This document shows positions 8,017 through 16,106 of a DNA stretch of 16,106 nt, piece by piece. The notes below the pieces were generated by a model. It did not search any database, had not been told where the DNA came from, and saw nothing but the letters and a program-made list of their open reading frames with translations. Positions within the stretch are counted from its first letter, which is position 1; every line of letters begins with the position of its first letter. Source of the DNA: Aureococcus anophagefferens. Lineage: Eukaryota > Sar > Pelagophyceae > Pelagomonadales > Pelagomonadaceae. Where the stretch lies: NCBI RefSeq assembly GCF_000186865.1, contig NW_008705562.1:432102-448207 (forward strand), given 5' to 3'. The translations under genes and the position numbers were made by a program.

Positions 8017-8138
8017 CAGCAGGATCTCTTCGGCGCCGGCGGCGGAGAGGCTGCCCGGCGTTTTTATTTCGGTTCAATATTCGTGTTTTTTTGAACCCGC
8101 AGCTTATGATGACCCCGGACTCTGCGTGATCTGGGCGG
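8017..8138. promoter_or_regulatory. AT-rich bidirectional promoter between the C2-PPPDE and ankyrin genes
   Basis: This is a 122-bp gap between divergent starts. Positions 8061-8097 are strongly AT-rich in an otherwise GC-rich region and hold the inverted repeat GGTTCAA (8071-8077) / TTGAACC (8091-8097). The minus-strand reading AAATAAAAA at about 8061-8069 could serve as a TATA-like element for the C2-PPPDE gene, about 50 bp before its ATG. Confidence 0.45.
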
Positions 8139-8861
8139 ATGTCTACGATTTGGGGCGCGGCTCTGGACGGCGATTGCGCGCGGCTTCGCGCGCTCATTGA
8201 GAGTGGAGCGAACGTTGACGAGCCAGGTTCCGTTCCCGAATACTCTGGACGTACTCTATTGATGTGCGCTGCACTCAACGGGCACGCGGATGCGGTAGAA
8301 CTCCTGCTGGACCACGGGGCTGATGTGGAATTGAAATCGGCGTCAGTCCGCGAATGGTACGCCCAATCGACCGCCCTGCACTTCGCAGCTGCTCGTGGTG
8401 TCGCACGTAGCATCGGGCTCTTACTCGGGGCTGGCGCGAATATCGACGCGACGAACGAGATTCAGCGTACTCCACTCCTATGCTTGTTGTCAAGCGGCCA
8501 GTGGAAAGAAACGATCACATCATGTGCGGCGCTCCTGATCAACTCTGGCGCGCGCGTCACTGATCGCCCTGGACGTGGTGGCGAGCACATCATTTCCGCA
8601 GTCCAAGGAGACAACCGCGAAGTAGCCAAGATGCTGCTCCGCGCGGGTGCCGAGGCTCCATGCGACTCGCGTCTCTTCTATGATACTTGGGCCAACGCGC
8701 TCGTCAAGCACGTCAAGGCCCGCGGCGGCTGGAAATCCCACGCCGCGAAGCACAAGCGCGTCCTCGTCGGCCTCGTGGCCAAGTGCACTGGCAAGCCCCA
8801 TTTCCCCGACGACGCCGCGGGTCTCGTCGTCGACTTCTACTGCCCGGTCGGAGGTTACTAA
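8139..8861 (+). CDS. Ankyrin-repeat protein
   Basis: A 240-residue single-exon protein with about five ankyrin repeats over residues 3-185. Clear units are GDCARLRALIESGANVDE, then RTLLMCAALNGHADAVELLL and STALHFAAARG. Further units run through LLLGAGANIDATNEIQRTPL and the weaker GDNREVAKMLLRAGAEA. Ankyrin repeats bind other proteins; no enzyme domain is present and the partner is unknown. Residues 186-240 leave the repeat pattern and end in a basic stretch (WKSHAAKHKRVLVG) and PDDAAGLVVDFYCPVGGY, which may be a lineage-specific C-terminal module. Base use is uneven: by hand count 8221-8280 is 32/60 GC and 8461-8520 is 29/60, while 8701-8820 is about 70%, like the neighbours. The stop codon is only 9 bp from the SMG1 stop on the other strand. 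Confidence 0.85.
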   Translation: MSTIWGAALDGDCARLRALIESGANVDEPGSVPEYSGRTLLMCAALNGHADAVELLLDHGADVELKSASVREWYAQSTALHFAAARGVARSIGLLLGAGANIDATNEIQRTPLLCLLSSGQWKETITSCAALLINSGARVTDRPGRGGEHIISAVQGDNREVAKMLLRAGAEAPCDSRLFYDTWANALVKHVKARGGWKSHAAKHKRVLVGLVAKCTGKPHFPDDAAGLVVDFYCPVGGY

Positions 8862-8870
8862 AGACGCTGC

Positions 8871-11800
8871 TTACACCCAGGGCGCCCAGCCCTCGTACAT
8901 GTGGCAGAGGACCGCCGGGTCCGTGGCCACGTCGACGAGCCGCGCGATCTCCGCGTCGCCGTCGCGCGAAAAGGCGGCGATCTTGCCCCGCGCCGACTCC
9001 AGGGCGATGTCGGCGGCCTCGGCCTTGGTCTTCTGGGGCGGCGCCTTGGGCTTGGCGTGGCCCTCGGGCGCCGGCGCGGGCCGCCGCTCCGGCGGCCGCC
9101 GCGGCGCCGCCGCGAGCCCCGGCAGGTCGAGGTCGCCGTAGGACACGCCCGTGAGGTCGTCGAGGTCGTCGCGGGAATCGAGGCGCACGGGGTCGTCGGC
9201 GTCGACGCGCAACGCGTCGAGGGCCGTGCGCCGCGCGCGCGCCGCGAGCCGCAGGAGCCGCGCCGCGAGCACGCGGACGTAGCCCGCGGGCCGGTCCTCG
9301 GCCCGCAGGTCCGACGCGAGTAAACGCAGGAAGTCGGGCCGCACGTCGCCGTCGCGGAAGGAGCGCTGGCCCGCGCGGTCCGGCGCGAAGTCGGCCTCGC
9401 GCGCGTCCGCGTCGCGGACCGCTAACGCGAATTTCTTCGTCGCGTCGTCGACGCGCTGCTTGTAGTAGGGCTGCGTCGTCTTCGTCGCCGCGGCGCCGTC
9501 GGCGAAGGCGCCGAGATCGTCTAAAGCCACGGCCACTTTAGCGCACTCGTCCCGGCTGAAGGCCTCGACGACCTTGACGTCCGCGCGCTCGAGCTCGTAG
9601 AAACGAGCCTCGAGCACGCGCGCCTCGACCGCGCCCGCGTCGTCGTCCACGAGCAAGCTCGCGAGCTCGCGGCTCCGCGCGCGCAGTTCGCGCCAGACGG
9701 GGTGCGCGGCGACGCGCAGCGGCGGCGGCGCGTGGGGCGACGACCCGGGCACCGCGACGGTCGCCGTCGGCGCGGCCGCGGCGGCGCCCTGGCCCGGCGA
9801 CGACGTGGCGACGCGGCGCCGCGCGGCCGCGGCCTTCTTCGCCGCGGCGACGAGGGACTCCTTGCGCAGGGCCGTGCGCTTCTCCGCGTCGCGCAACGCT
9901 TTCAGCCGCGCGTCGCAGGCCTCCCACGCGTCCGTCGCGTCCGCCCACGCGCGCGTGGCTTTGTCCTCGGCGTCGCGCGCGGCCTCGACGCGCTTCCCCG
10001 CGGCCTCGGACCGGCCGTCGTCGCCCTCGTCGGCCACCGCCGCGTCGGCGTCGAGGTCCAAGGCGCCCGTGACGGCTTTTTTGGCGTCCTCGAGCCAGTC
10101 GACGGCCGCGCGGTACGCGCGCGTCCGCGCCTGCGCGCGCCGCAGCCACGCCAGTCTCGCGGGCGCGCCCGCGTCGTCGTCGGACGGCGGCGGCGCCTGG
10201 ACCCGCGCCTCGAGGGCGGTCACGACCGGCGCCGGGCCCAGGGGCGCCGCGGACCGGAGCGACCGCGTCGACGTCTCCAGACTCTCCGCCGCGGCCGCGA
10301 GCGCGGCCGCCGCGCCGTCGAGCCGCTCCGCGGCGGCGGCCGCGCGCCGCGCGACGGCGTCCAGCGTGGCGTCGTCCCGCGTCGCCGCCGCCCGGGCCTC
10401 GAAGGTCGCGTGGACCAGGCTCCGGCAGTGGCGCGACGCGAACGCGTCCACGGCCGCGTCGTAGGCGTCGCGGCGCCGCCGCGCGGCCCCGGCCGACCGG
10501 TTCCGCGCGTCGCCCGACTCGAGCTGCTCCAGGAACGCGTCGAGCTGCGTCGCCGCCGCCAGGGCGCTCAGTTTCACGGCCGCGTCGCACTTGACGCCCT
10601 GGTGCGTCATGGCCTGGAAGCGGCGGCCCGCGCCCTCGAAGGACCGGCGCACGGCCGCCTCGAGCGGCGCGCACGACGCGCGCGCCGCCGCGCCGAGCGC
10701 CGCCGCGGCCGCCTCCTCCGCGGCCTCGAGGTCGCCGTCGACGAGCGCGCGCTCGCGCGCGCGCAGCAACCCCAGCGCCGCGCTCCGCTTGCACCGGAGC
10801 GCGCCGCGCGCCGCGGCCTCGCCGTCGACGTCCCTTAACCCGGAGACCACGGGATCGAAGAACGCGTCGAGCGCGCGGAGCAGCGTCGCGTCGTCCGGCG
10901 CCTCCGACTCGACGACGGCGACGCAGGCGCGCCAGGCGTCGCCGTCGTCGCCCGACGACGTCTCCAGCGCCCGGATCGCGAGGTCGCGCCAGTGGCGCGC
11001 GCCGTCTCGGCTCCGGTCCGCCTTCGACAGCACCGTCGCCGCGAAGAGCCGAGCGGCGTCCCTCAAGACCCGTTTCGCGCCGTCGCAGGTCTTGGCCACC
11101 GCTAAACACCGCGCGCCCGTGTCGTCGGCGATCTCCGCCTCGTCGTAGAGGGCCGACAGGCCGAGCGCCGCGTCCCGCAGCGCGTCCAACCGTTGGAGCG
11201 CGACGGCCGCGGCGCCTCGTCGCCCGCCCGCGGCCAGACACGCGTCCTCGGCGTCGGCGTCGTCGAGCTCCGCTAGAGCTAACGCAACATCGTGGAGCGC
11301 GCCCGGCTCGGCGTCGGGCCCCAGCAGGCGCGCGACGAGCTTCTGGACCCGCGTCGCGCACGACGCGACGCGCTCTTGCGGAAACGATGGGTTCGCGCTG
11401 TTCGCGACGGCCGCGTCCACGTCCCCTAAAGACGGCGTCGCGTCCAGCGTCCGCTTCAACGCTTTCAGAGCGCCGCCAAAAGCCACGTCGACGACCTTGG
11501 GGTCGCCGCGGAGCATGGACCGGCCCGCGCGGCGCGCGGAGCCGCGCGCGGCCCGCAGCGTCGCCGTCGCGCGCGCGCGCCGGTCGCCGTCGTCGACGCG
11601 GATGCCCGCGGCGACGTCCAATCTTTGCGCCGCGTCGGCCAGGCGCACCTCGAGGCTCAAAGCTTTCGCTAAGACGGCGTCGCCCGAGTCCGCGTCGCCC
11701 GCGGCGGCGACGAACGGCGAGAACGACCCGAGCGCCGCCGCGGACGCCTCGAGCGCGCGCGCGGCCGCGAGCGACGAGTCCCCCAGCGACGACCGGAAGG

Positions 11801-14800
11801 CCGCGACCTGGTCCTCCAAGGCCCGCAAAGCCTTCTCCTCGTCCTCGTCGCTGGGCTCGTCGGCCTTGGCGCGCAGCCTTTCCGCGCCCGACGCGAACGC
11901 GGCCGCTCCGTCGGTCGACGCGCCCCACGCGGACTGGGGCGTCGGGAAGAAGGGGTTGCTGAAGAGGGACGACGTCGCCGCGCGGTGGCGCTTGCGCGCC
12001 TCGAAGGCCTCGCGCGCGAGGCGCGCGCCGTCGTTTAGGAGGTCGTCGTCGCGGAGCGCGGCGACCAAATCCCGGAGCCCCGGCGCGGCCGCCTGGGCAG
12101 CAAAAGGGTGCGAAATTCCCAACTTCAAAGGCTCATATCTCGGCCGTTTTCCACTCGTTTTGGCTGATTTTTGGACGAGCGATCATCTCTCGGAACGGTC
12201 TCGAAGCGTGGATGCTTTTTTTGGAACGCGCGCGCGCGGAACACTCATGTTGAATCGAAGTTGAATCACCCTTTTGCTGCCCTGGCGGCCGCGAAGATCT
12301 CCCGGAGCTGGCCCAGGGGCAGCGGCGGCGCGTTGGACCCGTCGGCCGTCGAGACCGAACCGGCAGCGAGCAACACGGCCCCGCGCTTGTTGAGCTCGCC
12401 GACGACGGCCGCGCCGTGCGACGCGAGCAACGCGCGGACCTCGTCGCGGCCCGCGGACCGCCGCCGCGCGGCGTCCAAGAGCGCCGCGCGGTCGTCCTCC
12501 GAGGCCTGGCGCGCCCGCGCCGCGGCCTGCATGGCGTGCTCCGCCGCCGCGCGCCGGCCGCTCGCCTGCTTGCAGGCCGCGGCGGCCGCGCCGAGGTCCG
12601 CGCGCGACTTCTCCCGGAGCTTGGGCGCCTCGGCGTCGCCGTGGCCCCCCTGGGCCACGGCGAGCGCATCCAGCGCCGCGGACCGCGCGTCGAGCGCCGC
12701 GGCGAGCACGTCGCCGCGGTGCAGGCCGTCGGCGACGAGCTTGCGCCGCTGCTCGAAGCACCGCGCCGCGGAGAGCGCCAAGGTCGCGAAGCGGTCGTGG
12801 TGCGGCGCCGCGGGCGCCCCCTGGCCGTCCTCGGGCCCCTTGAGGCGCTTGCCGTGGCCCAGCGTCGCCCGCCACTCGACGCGCGCGTCGTTCGCGACGA
12901 CTTCCAGTAATTCGAGCACCGCGGCGCCCGCGGGCCCGCCGAGCGCGCGCGCCGTCTTCCGCGCCGCGGCCGCGAAGGGCCCCGCGGCGCAGCCCGCGGG
13001 CCCCAACGGAAAGCGGAGCGCCGGCGTCAGGCGGAAGGGCACGGCCTCGGGCACGCGCAGCCGCGTCCCCGCGTCGAAGCACACGCCCCAGTCGACGTCG
13101 ACGACCGAGCCGTCGCGGACGTCGAGCAAGACGTTCTCCAGGTGGCGGTCGCCTAAACCCAGCGCGTAGTTCGCGACGCAGGACCCGCCCAAACGCGCCG
13201 CGTAGGTCCGCCGCCGGGCGCACCAGTCGTCGCCGCCCTCGCTCCACCGCGCGAGCTCGCGCTCGACCATGTCGCGCGGCGCGTCGCTCGCGAGCGCGTC
13301 GTACGACGCTCTAACCGCCGCCGCGTCCCACTGCTGGCGCGGCGCCGACGCGTCGACGCCGCGCTTGGTGAGCTCCGCGTGGAAGCCCTTCGGTAGAGCC
13401 TCGTACTGGAGCTCGCGGGCCGTGCGGTCGTCGGGCCGGTCGTCGTCGTCGTGCTCGGCCGCGCGGCGGCCGCGCTTCTTCTTCGACGCGCGCGACCGCT
13501 TCGACGACGCCTCGGGCTTCTCCGGCTCCTCGCCGTTCTTCGTGAGCTTGGCCTGGCGCTCGGCGATGGCCGACGTGAGGCCCCGGCTCCACGTCGCGTC
13601 GCGGTACAAGTCGATGAGCGGCCGCGTCTGCGGCACCCACTCGATCAACCCGCTCGACCGGCTCAGCGGGAGCACGGCGTAGGTCGACACGTGGGGCGCG
13701 AAGCCGCCCTTGGCCGCCAGCGCGACGGCCTCGCGGATCGTCGTCAGCAGCTGCATGACGCGCTCGTCGAGGTGCACGTCCTCCGCTCCTTTCAACAGAA
13801 ACGACCGCCGGGACCCGTCGCCGCACGCGAACGTGAGCTTCTTGGGCCGCGTCTTGGAATTCAGGGGCACGACGTGCTCGACGAGGCGGGCCACGCGGCA
13901 GAACCCGCCGTCGCCGCCGGACACGGGGAAGTGGACCTCGCAGTCGTGCTCGGAAGCCGACGCGCCGCGCCGATCATCAGCAACAGCGTCGAGCAGCTGG
14001 CCGTCGCTGAGCCGCGGCGCGACGGTCTCGGCCTCCCAGCCCGCGTCCGCGCGCGCGTCGCCGCGGAGCTCGCCGAAGGCGTCCAGCGCCGCGCGGAACG
14101 AGTCGACGGCGTCGTCGTCGTCGTCGTCGCCGTCCGCGGCCGCCGCCTTCTTCTTGTCGACCTGCTTGAGCACGCGCTTCACGTAGGCGAGCACCGCGGG
14201 CCGCGGCGGGTCGTCGAGGCACGACCGCGCGGCGTCGACGGCCGCGCGGGCCTTGCGGTCGAAGGCGTCGCCGTAGGGGTCGCGGCCGCCCGGCCCCTGG
14301 GCGTCGGCCCGGAGCAGCGCCTCCGCGGCCTTCTCGAGCGCGCGCCGCGCGGGCGCCGCGACGCACTTGCGCTTGAGGCAGGCGACGTCGACGAGCTCGT
14401 CGAGGCGCTCCTTCGACACGGGCTCCGACGACTCGCCGCCTTTTACTTCCAACACGGACTGCCGGAGCTCGCGCTTGAGCACGAGCGCCGCGTCCTCGAG
14501 GCGCCGCACCACGGCCTTGTTCAGCGCCGCGCGCCAGCGGTCGTCGGGCAGCGTCGCGATCTGCTGCAGGTCGTCGACCGCAGAGCTCCGCGCCGCGCAG
14601 CACGCCCGAGAGCGCGAGCTCGGCCCGCAGCGTCCGCGTCGCCGCGGCCGCGCGCGCCCAGCCCGACGCCGGCGCCGCCGAGGCCGCGTGCAACGCCGCG
14701 CCGGGGCTGCTCGGCGCGTCCATGTCGTCGGCGTGGCTCTTGCGGTCCCGGCGCGCCTCGCGGCACGCGACGACGACCGCGTGGACGCCGGCCTTGGGCG

Positions 14801-16106
14801 CGTGGAGCGCGACGCGCCGCAATAGGCGGAACCAGGGCTTCTCGCCAAAGTCGGCGCCGACCTTGGCGCCGAAGCACGCGGCCAGCAGCTGGGGCGCGAC
14901 GCGGCGCCAGGCCTCCGGCGGCGTGGCGTCGGCGAGCGCGTCGACGCCCGGCGACGACTCGCCGTCGAGCACGAGGCGCGCGCCCGCGACGGCGACGGCG
15001 TGCGTCCGCGGGCCGCAGGCGTCGCCCAGCTCCAGCGCCTTGCCGAGGGCCGCCGCGGCGTCGTCCCGCGCGCCCGCGGCGGCGAAGAGGCGCCCCGCGA
15101 GGCCCCAGGCCTTGGCGCAGGCCGGCGCGACTCTGGTGCAGCACGCCGCGGCGTCGAGCGCGCGCGCGCCCGCGGGCGCCCAGCCGGGGACGAGGGCCGC
15201 GAGGCGCGACGCCGCGGTGGCGCCGAGGTCGACGTCGGACCGCGCGCACAGGAGCAGCGCCTTGCGGAGCCACGCGCCGGCGTACTCGCGCTTGCTCGCC
15301 GCGTCGCCCGCGTCGTCCGCGAGCGCCCGTTTCTCCGCGAGGAACCGCAGGCCCGGGAGCCGGCCGGTGGAGTTGGTACCCAAGACTCCACCGCCGAGGC
15401 CCTCGGCCGCGTCGAGCGCGGCGTCGAGGCACGCGGCGACCGCGCCGGGATTCCCGGGGTTTGCCTTCGCGGCCTCGTAGGCGACGAGCGGCGGCGCCCC
15501 GAACCGGAGGCGCCAGTCGTCCGCGGCCGCGCCGCGCGCCGCGACGGCCGCCCGTAGGCCGTCGGCGACGGAAGCGTCGCCGTTGCGCCGGCAGGCGGCG
15601 GCGAGCGCGGCCTCGAACTCCGCGGCGGCGGCCCGCGTCCACGGCGGCGCGTCCGCCGCCGCCGCCTGGCGTCGCCCGACGTCGAGGAGCGGCCGCGCGA
15701 AGCCGACGTCGCCGCGGCGCCGGAGCCGCTCGAGCGCCGCGGCGCCGCCGCCCCAGAAGGGCCCGCGGCGCTCCGCGGCCTTGGCCGCTATCGCCGGGCC
15801 CACGGCGTAGAGGAACGCGGGCGCGGACGCCGCGGACGCGCCGCCGAGGCGCGCGCGGGGCGCCGCCGCGGCGCCCGGGGCGTCGTCCCACTCGGCCAAT
15901 GCGAGAGCCGCGCGGCGGCGCCGCGGCGCGTCGCCGTCGTGTGACGTGGCGTCGAGGGCCACGGCGACGTCGCGCGCGTCGCCGAGCGCCGCGCGGCACC
16001 GCGCGGCGAGCTCGGCGCCGAGGTCGAGGGCGCAGGCCGGCGCCGCGGGGTCCGCGAGCCGCGCCGCGAGCTCCGCCGCGGCCGCGCCGTGCGGCCGCGC
16101 GCGACT
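8871..16106 (-). CDS. SMG1: SMG1-like PI3K-related kinase (nonsense-mediated decay), C-terminal part, 5' end off the right edge
   Basis: SMG1 phosphorylates UPF1 in nonsense-mediated mRNA decay. Proposed exons: 16106 to 12293, with one frame break near 14564-14603, and 12092 to 8871; together about 2,340 residues. The right part (16106 to about 14600) is Ala-rich helical sequence fitting a FAT/TPR-like solenoid. The kinase spans about 13940-12830: RPKKLTFACGDG, then FLLKGAEDVHLDERVMQ with the ATP-binding Lys at 13790-13792, SGLIEWVPQT, the catalytic loop GLGDRHLENVL (about 13127-13155), VDVDWGVCFDAG in place of DFG, and LRVPEAVPFRLT. These match SMG1 more closely than TOR, ATM or ATR. More than 1,000 coiled-coil-like residues follow, as in SMG1, whose long insertion before FATC is diagnostic. 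The FATC ends CHMYEGWAPWV (human SMG1 LYEGWTAWV). The stop is at 8871-8873. An introner interrupts the gene at 12093-12292. Confidence 0.92.
8874..8980 (-). other. FATC domain of the SMG1-like kinase
   Basis: The last 35 or so codons give IARLVDVATDPAVLCHMYEG followed by WAPWV and stop. This is the FATC pattern, a helix followed by a disulfide- or loop-closed aromatic C-terminus, found only at the end of PI3K-related kinases. Its presence shows that the long Ala-rich reading frame left of the introner is the tail of the kinase gene and not a separate gene. Confidence 0.9.
12093..12284 (-). mobile_element. Introner element copy C (192 bp), intron of the SMG1 gene
   Basis: A perfect 8-bp duplication gcggccgc lies at 12085-12092 and 12285-12292. 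The ends are CTGGGCAGCAAAAGGGTG and CACCCTTTTGCTGCCCTG, an 18-bp inverted repeat with one mismatch. The interior matches copies A and B in reverse complement, with a stretch of more than 50 bases identical to copy A around its centre. Relative to its host gene it sits in the opposite orientation to copies A and B. The intron on the minus strand is 12292-12093 (200 bp), donor ATCTTC|GCGGCC and acceptor GCTGCCCAG|GCGGCC. Splicing joins LREIF to AAAPGLRDL in phase 0, restoring the frame between the kinase domain and FATC. Retention gives TGA at 12266-12268. Confidence 0.93.
14101..14140. repeat. Short GTC triplet tract in the SMG1 gene
   Basis: A gtc run encodes an Asp stretch (DGDDDDDDAVDS) in the region before the SMG1 kinase domain. 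It looks like a low-complexity loop between helices. Confidence 0.6.
14564..14603 (-). other. Frame break in SMG1: one-base shift or a 40-nt intron
   Basis: Coding quality changes frame here. Upstream the protein reads TLRAELALSGVLRGAE; downstream it reads SAVDDLQQIATLPDDRW in the frame shifted by one base. Both flanking frames stay open for hundreds of codons and show family-like sequence on one side only. Two readings fit: a single extra base near 14583-14590 (sequencing error or true mutation), or a 40-nt GT-AG intron from 14603 (GGC|GTGCTG) to 14564 (CCTGCAG|CAG), since 40 leaves the needed remainder of one. Confidence 0.6.

Noticed and set aside
8071..8081. GGTTCAA as a tRNA B-box
   Set aside because: The sequence after it does not follow the B-box pattern and no cloverleaf can be built around it.
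9538..11928. A 796-codon minus-strand open frame within the SMG1 insertion region
   Set aside because: It is an Arg/Gly-rich alternate frame of the real SMG1 reading frame, which continues to a proper FATC end.
12171..13169. Open frames starting MDERSSL inside the elements (here and at 1328 on the minus strand)
   Set aside because: The shared start is element DNA read in one frame. The rest is antisense or exon sequence, so the elements encode no protein.
13977..14563. Continuation of the upstream SMG1 frame left of the frame break
   Set aside because: The frame stays open but turns Arg/Gly-rich, while the shifted frame gives a normal sequence leading into the kinase domain.

Overview
The window is GC-rich nuclear DNA from a microbial eukaryote with very closely packed genes. 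It holds seven protein-coding genes, two of them running off the edges. No bacterial operon features, tRNA, rRNA or CRISPR array was seen. Strong GC bias at third codon positions, a eukaryotic gene set and transposon-like introns point to a pelagophyte alga (stramenopile), most likely Aureococcus anophagefferens or a relative. That organism call is inference, not a database match.

Layout from left to right: (1) minus strand, 1-1837, a ubiquitin-specific-protease-like gene with three introns, continuing past the left edge; (2) plus, 2058-2588, a small cwf21-domain splicing protein; (3) plus, 2708-3493, a yeast-type dolichyl-phosphate mannosyltransferase (DPM1); (4) minus, 3552-6449, an SRPK-type SR-protein kinase with a 440-residue spacer; (5) minus, 6664-8016, a C2 plus PPPDE/DeSI cysteine-protease-like protein; (6) plus, 8139-8861, an ankyrin-repeat protein; (7) minus, 8871-16106, the C-terminal part of the nonsense-mediated-decay kinase SMG1, continuing past the right edge. 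Intergenic gaps are 220, 119, 58, 214, 122 and 9 bp.

The most striking content is a family of about 190-bp elements at 570-761, 1221-1406 and 12093-12284. Each has terminal inverted repeats ending in CAG/CTG and an 8-bp target-site duplication. Each lies inside a gene exactly where the reading frame breaks. Removing the element plus one target-site copy restores the frame without adding or losing a residue. These are introner elements, short non-autonomous DNA transposons that act as introns. A fourth, diverged relative forms the intron at 334-522. In the three clear copies the target duplication starts with GC in the sense direction, so the introns look like GC-AG introns whose donor comes from the duplicated target and whose acceptor comes from the element's inverted repeat.

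Three of the seven genes act in RNA metabolism: a cwf21 spliceosome protein, an SR-protein kinase and the NMD kinase SMG1. SMG1 itself carries an introner, and retaining any of the four introns would create a premature stop. Whether this grouping means anything is not known; chance is the simplest explanation.
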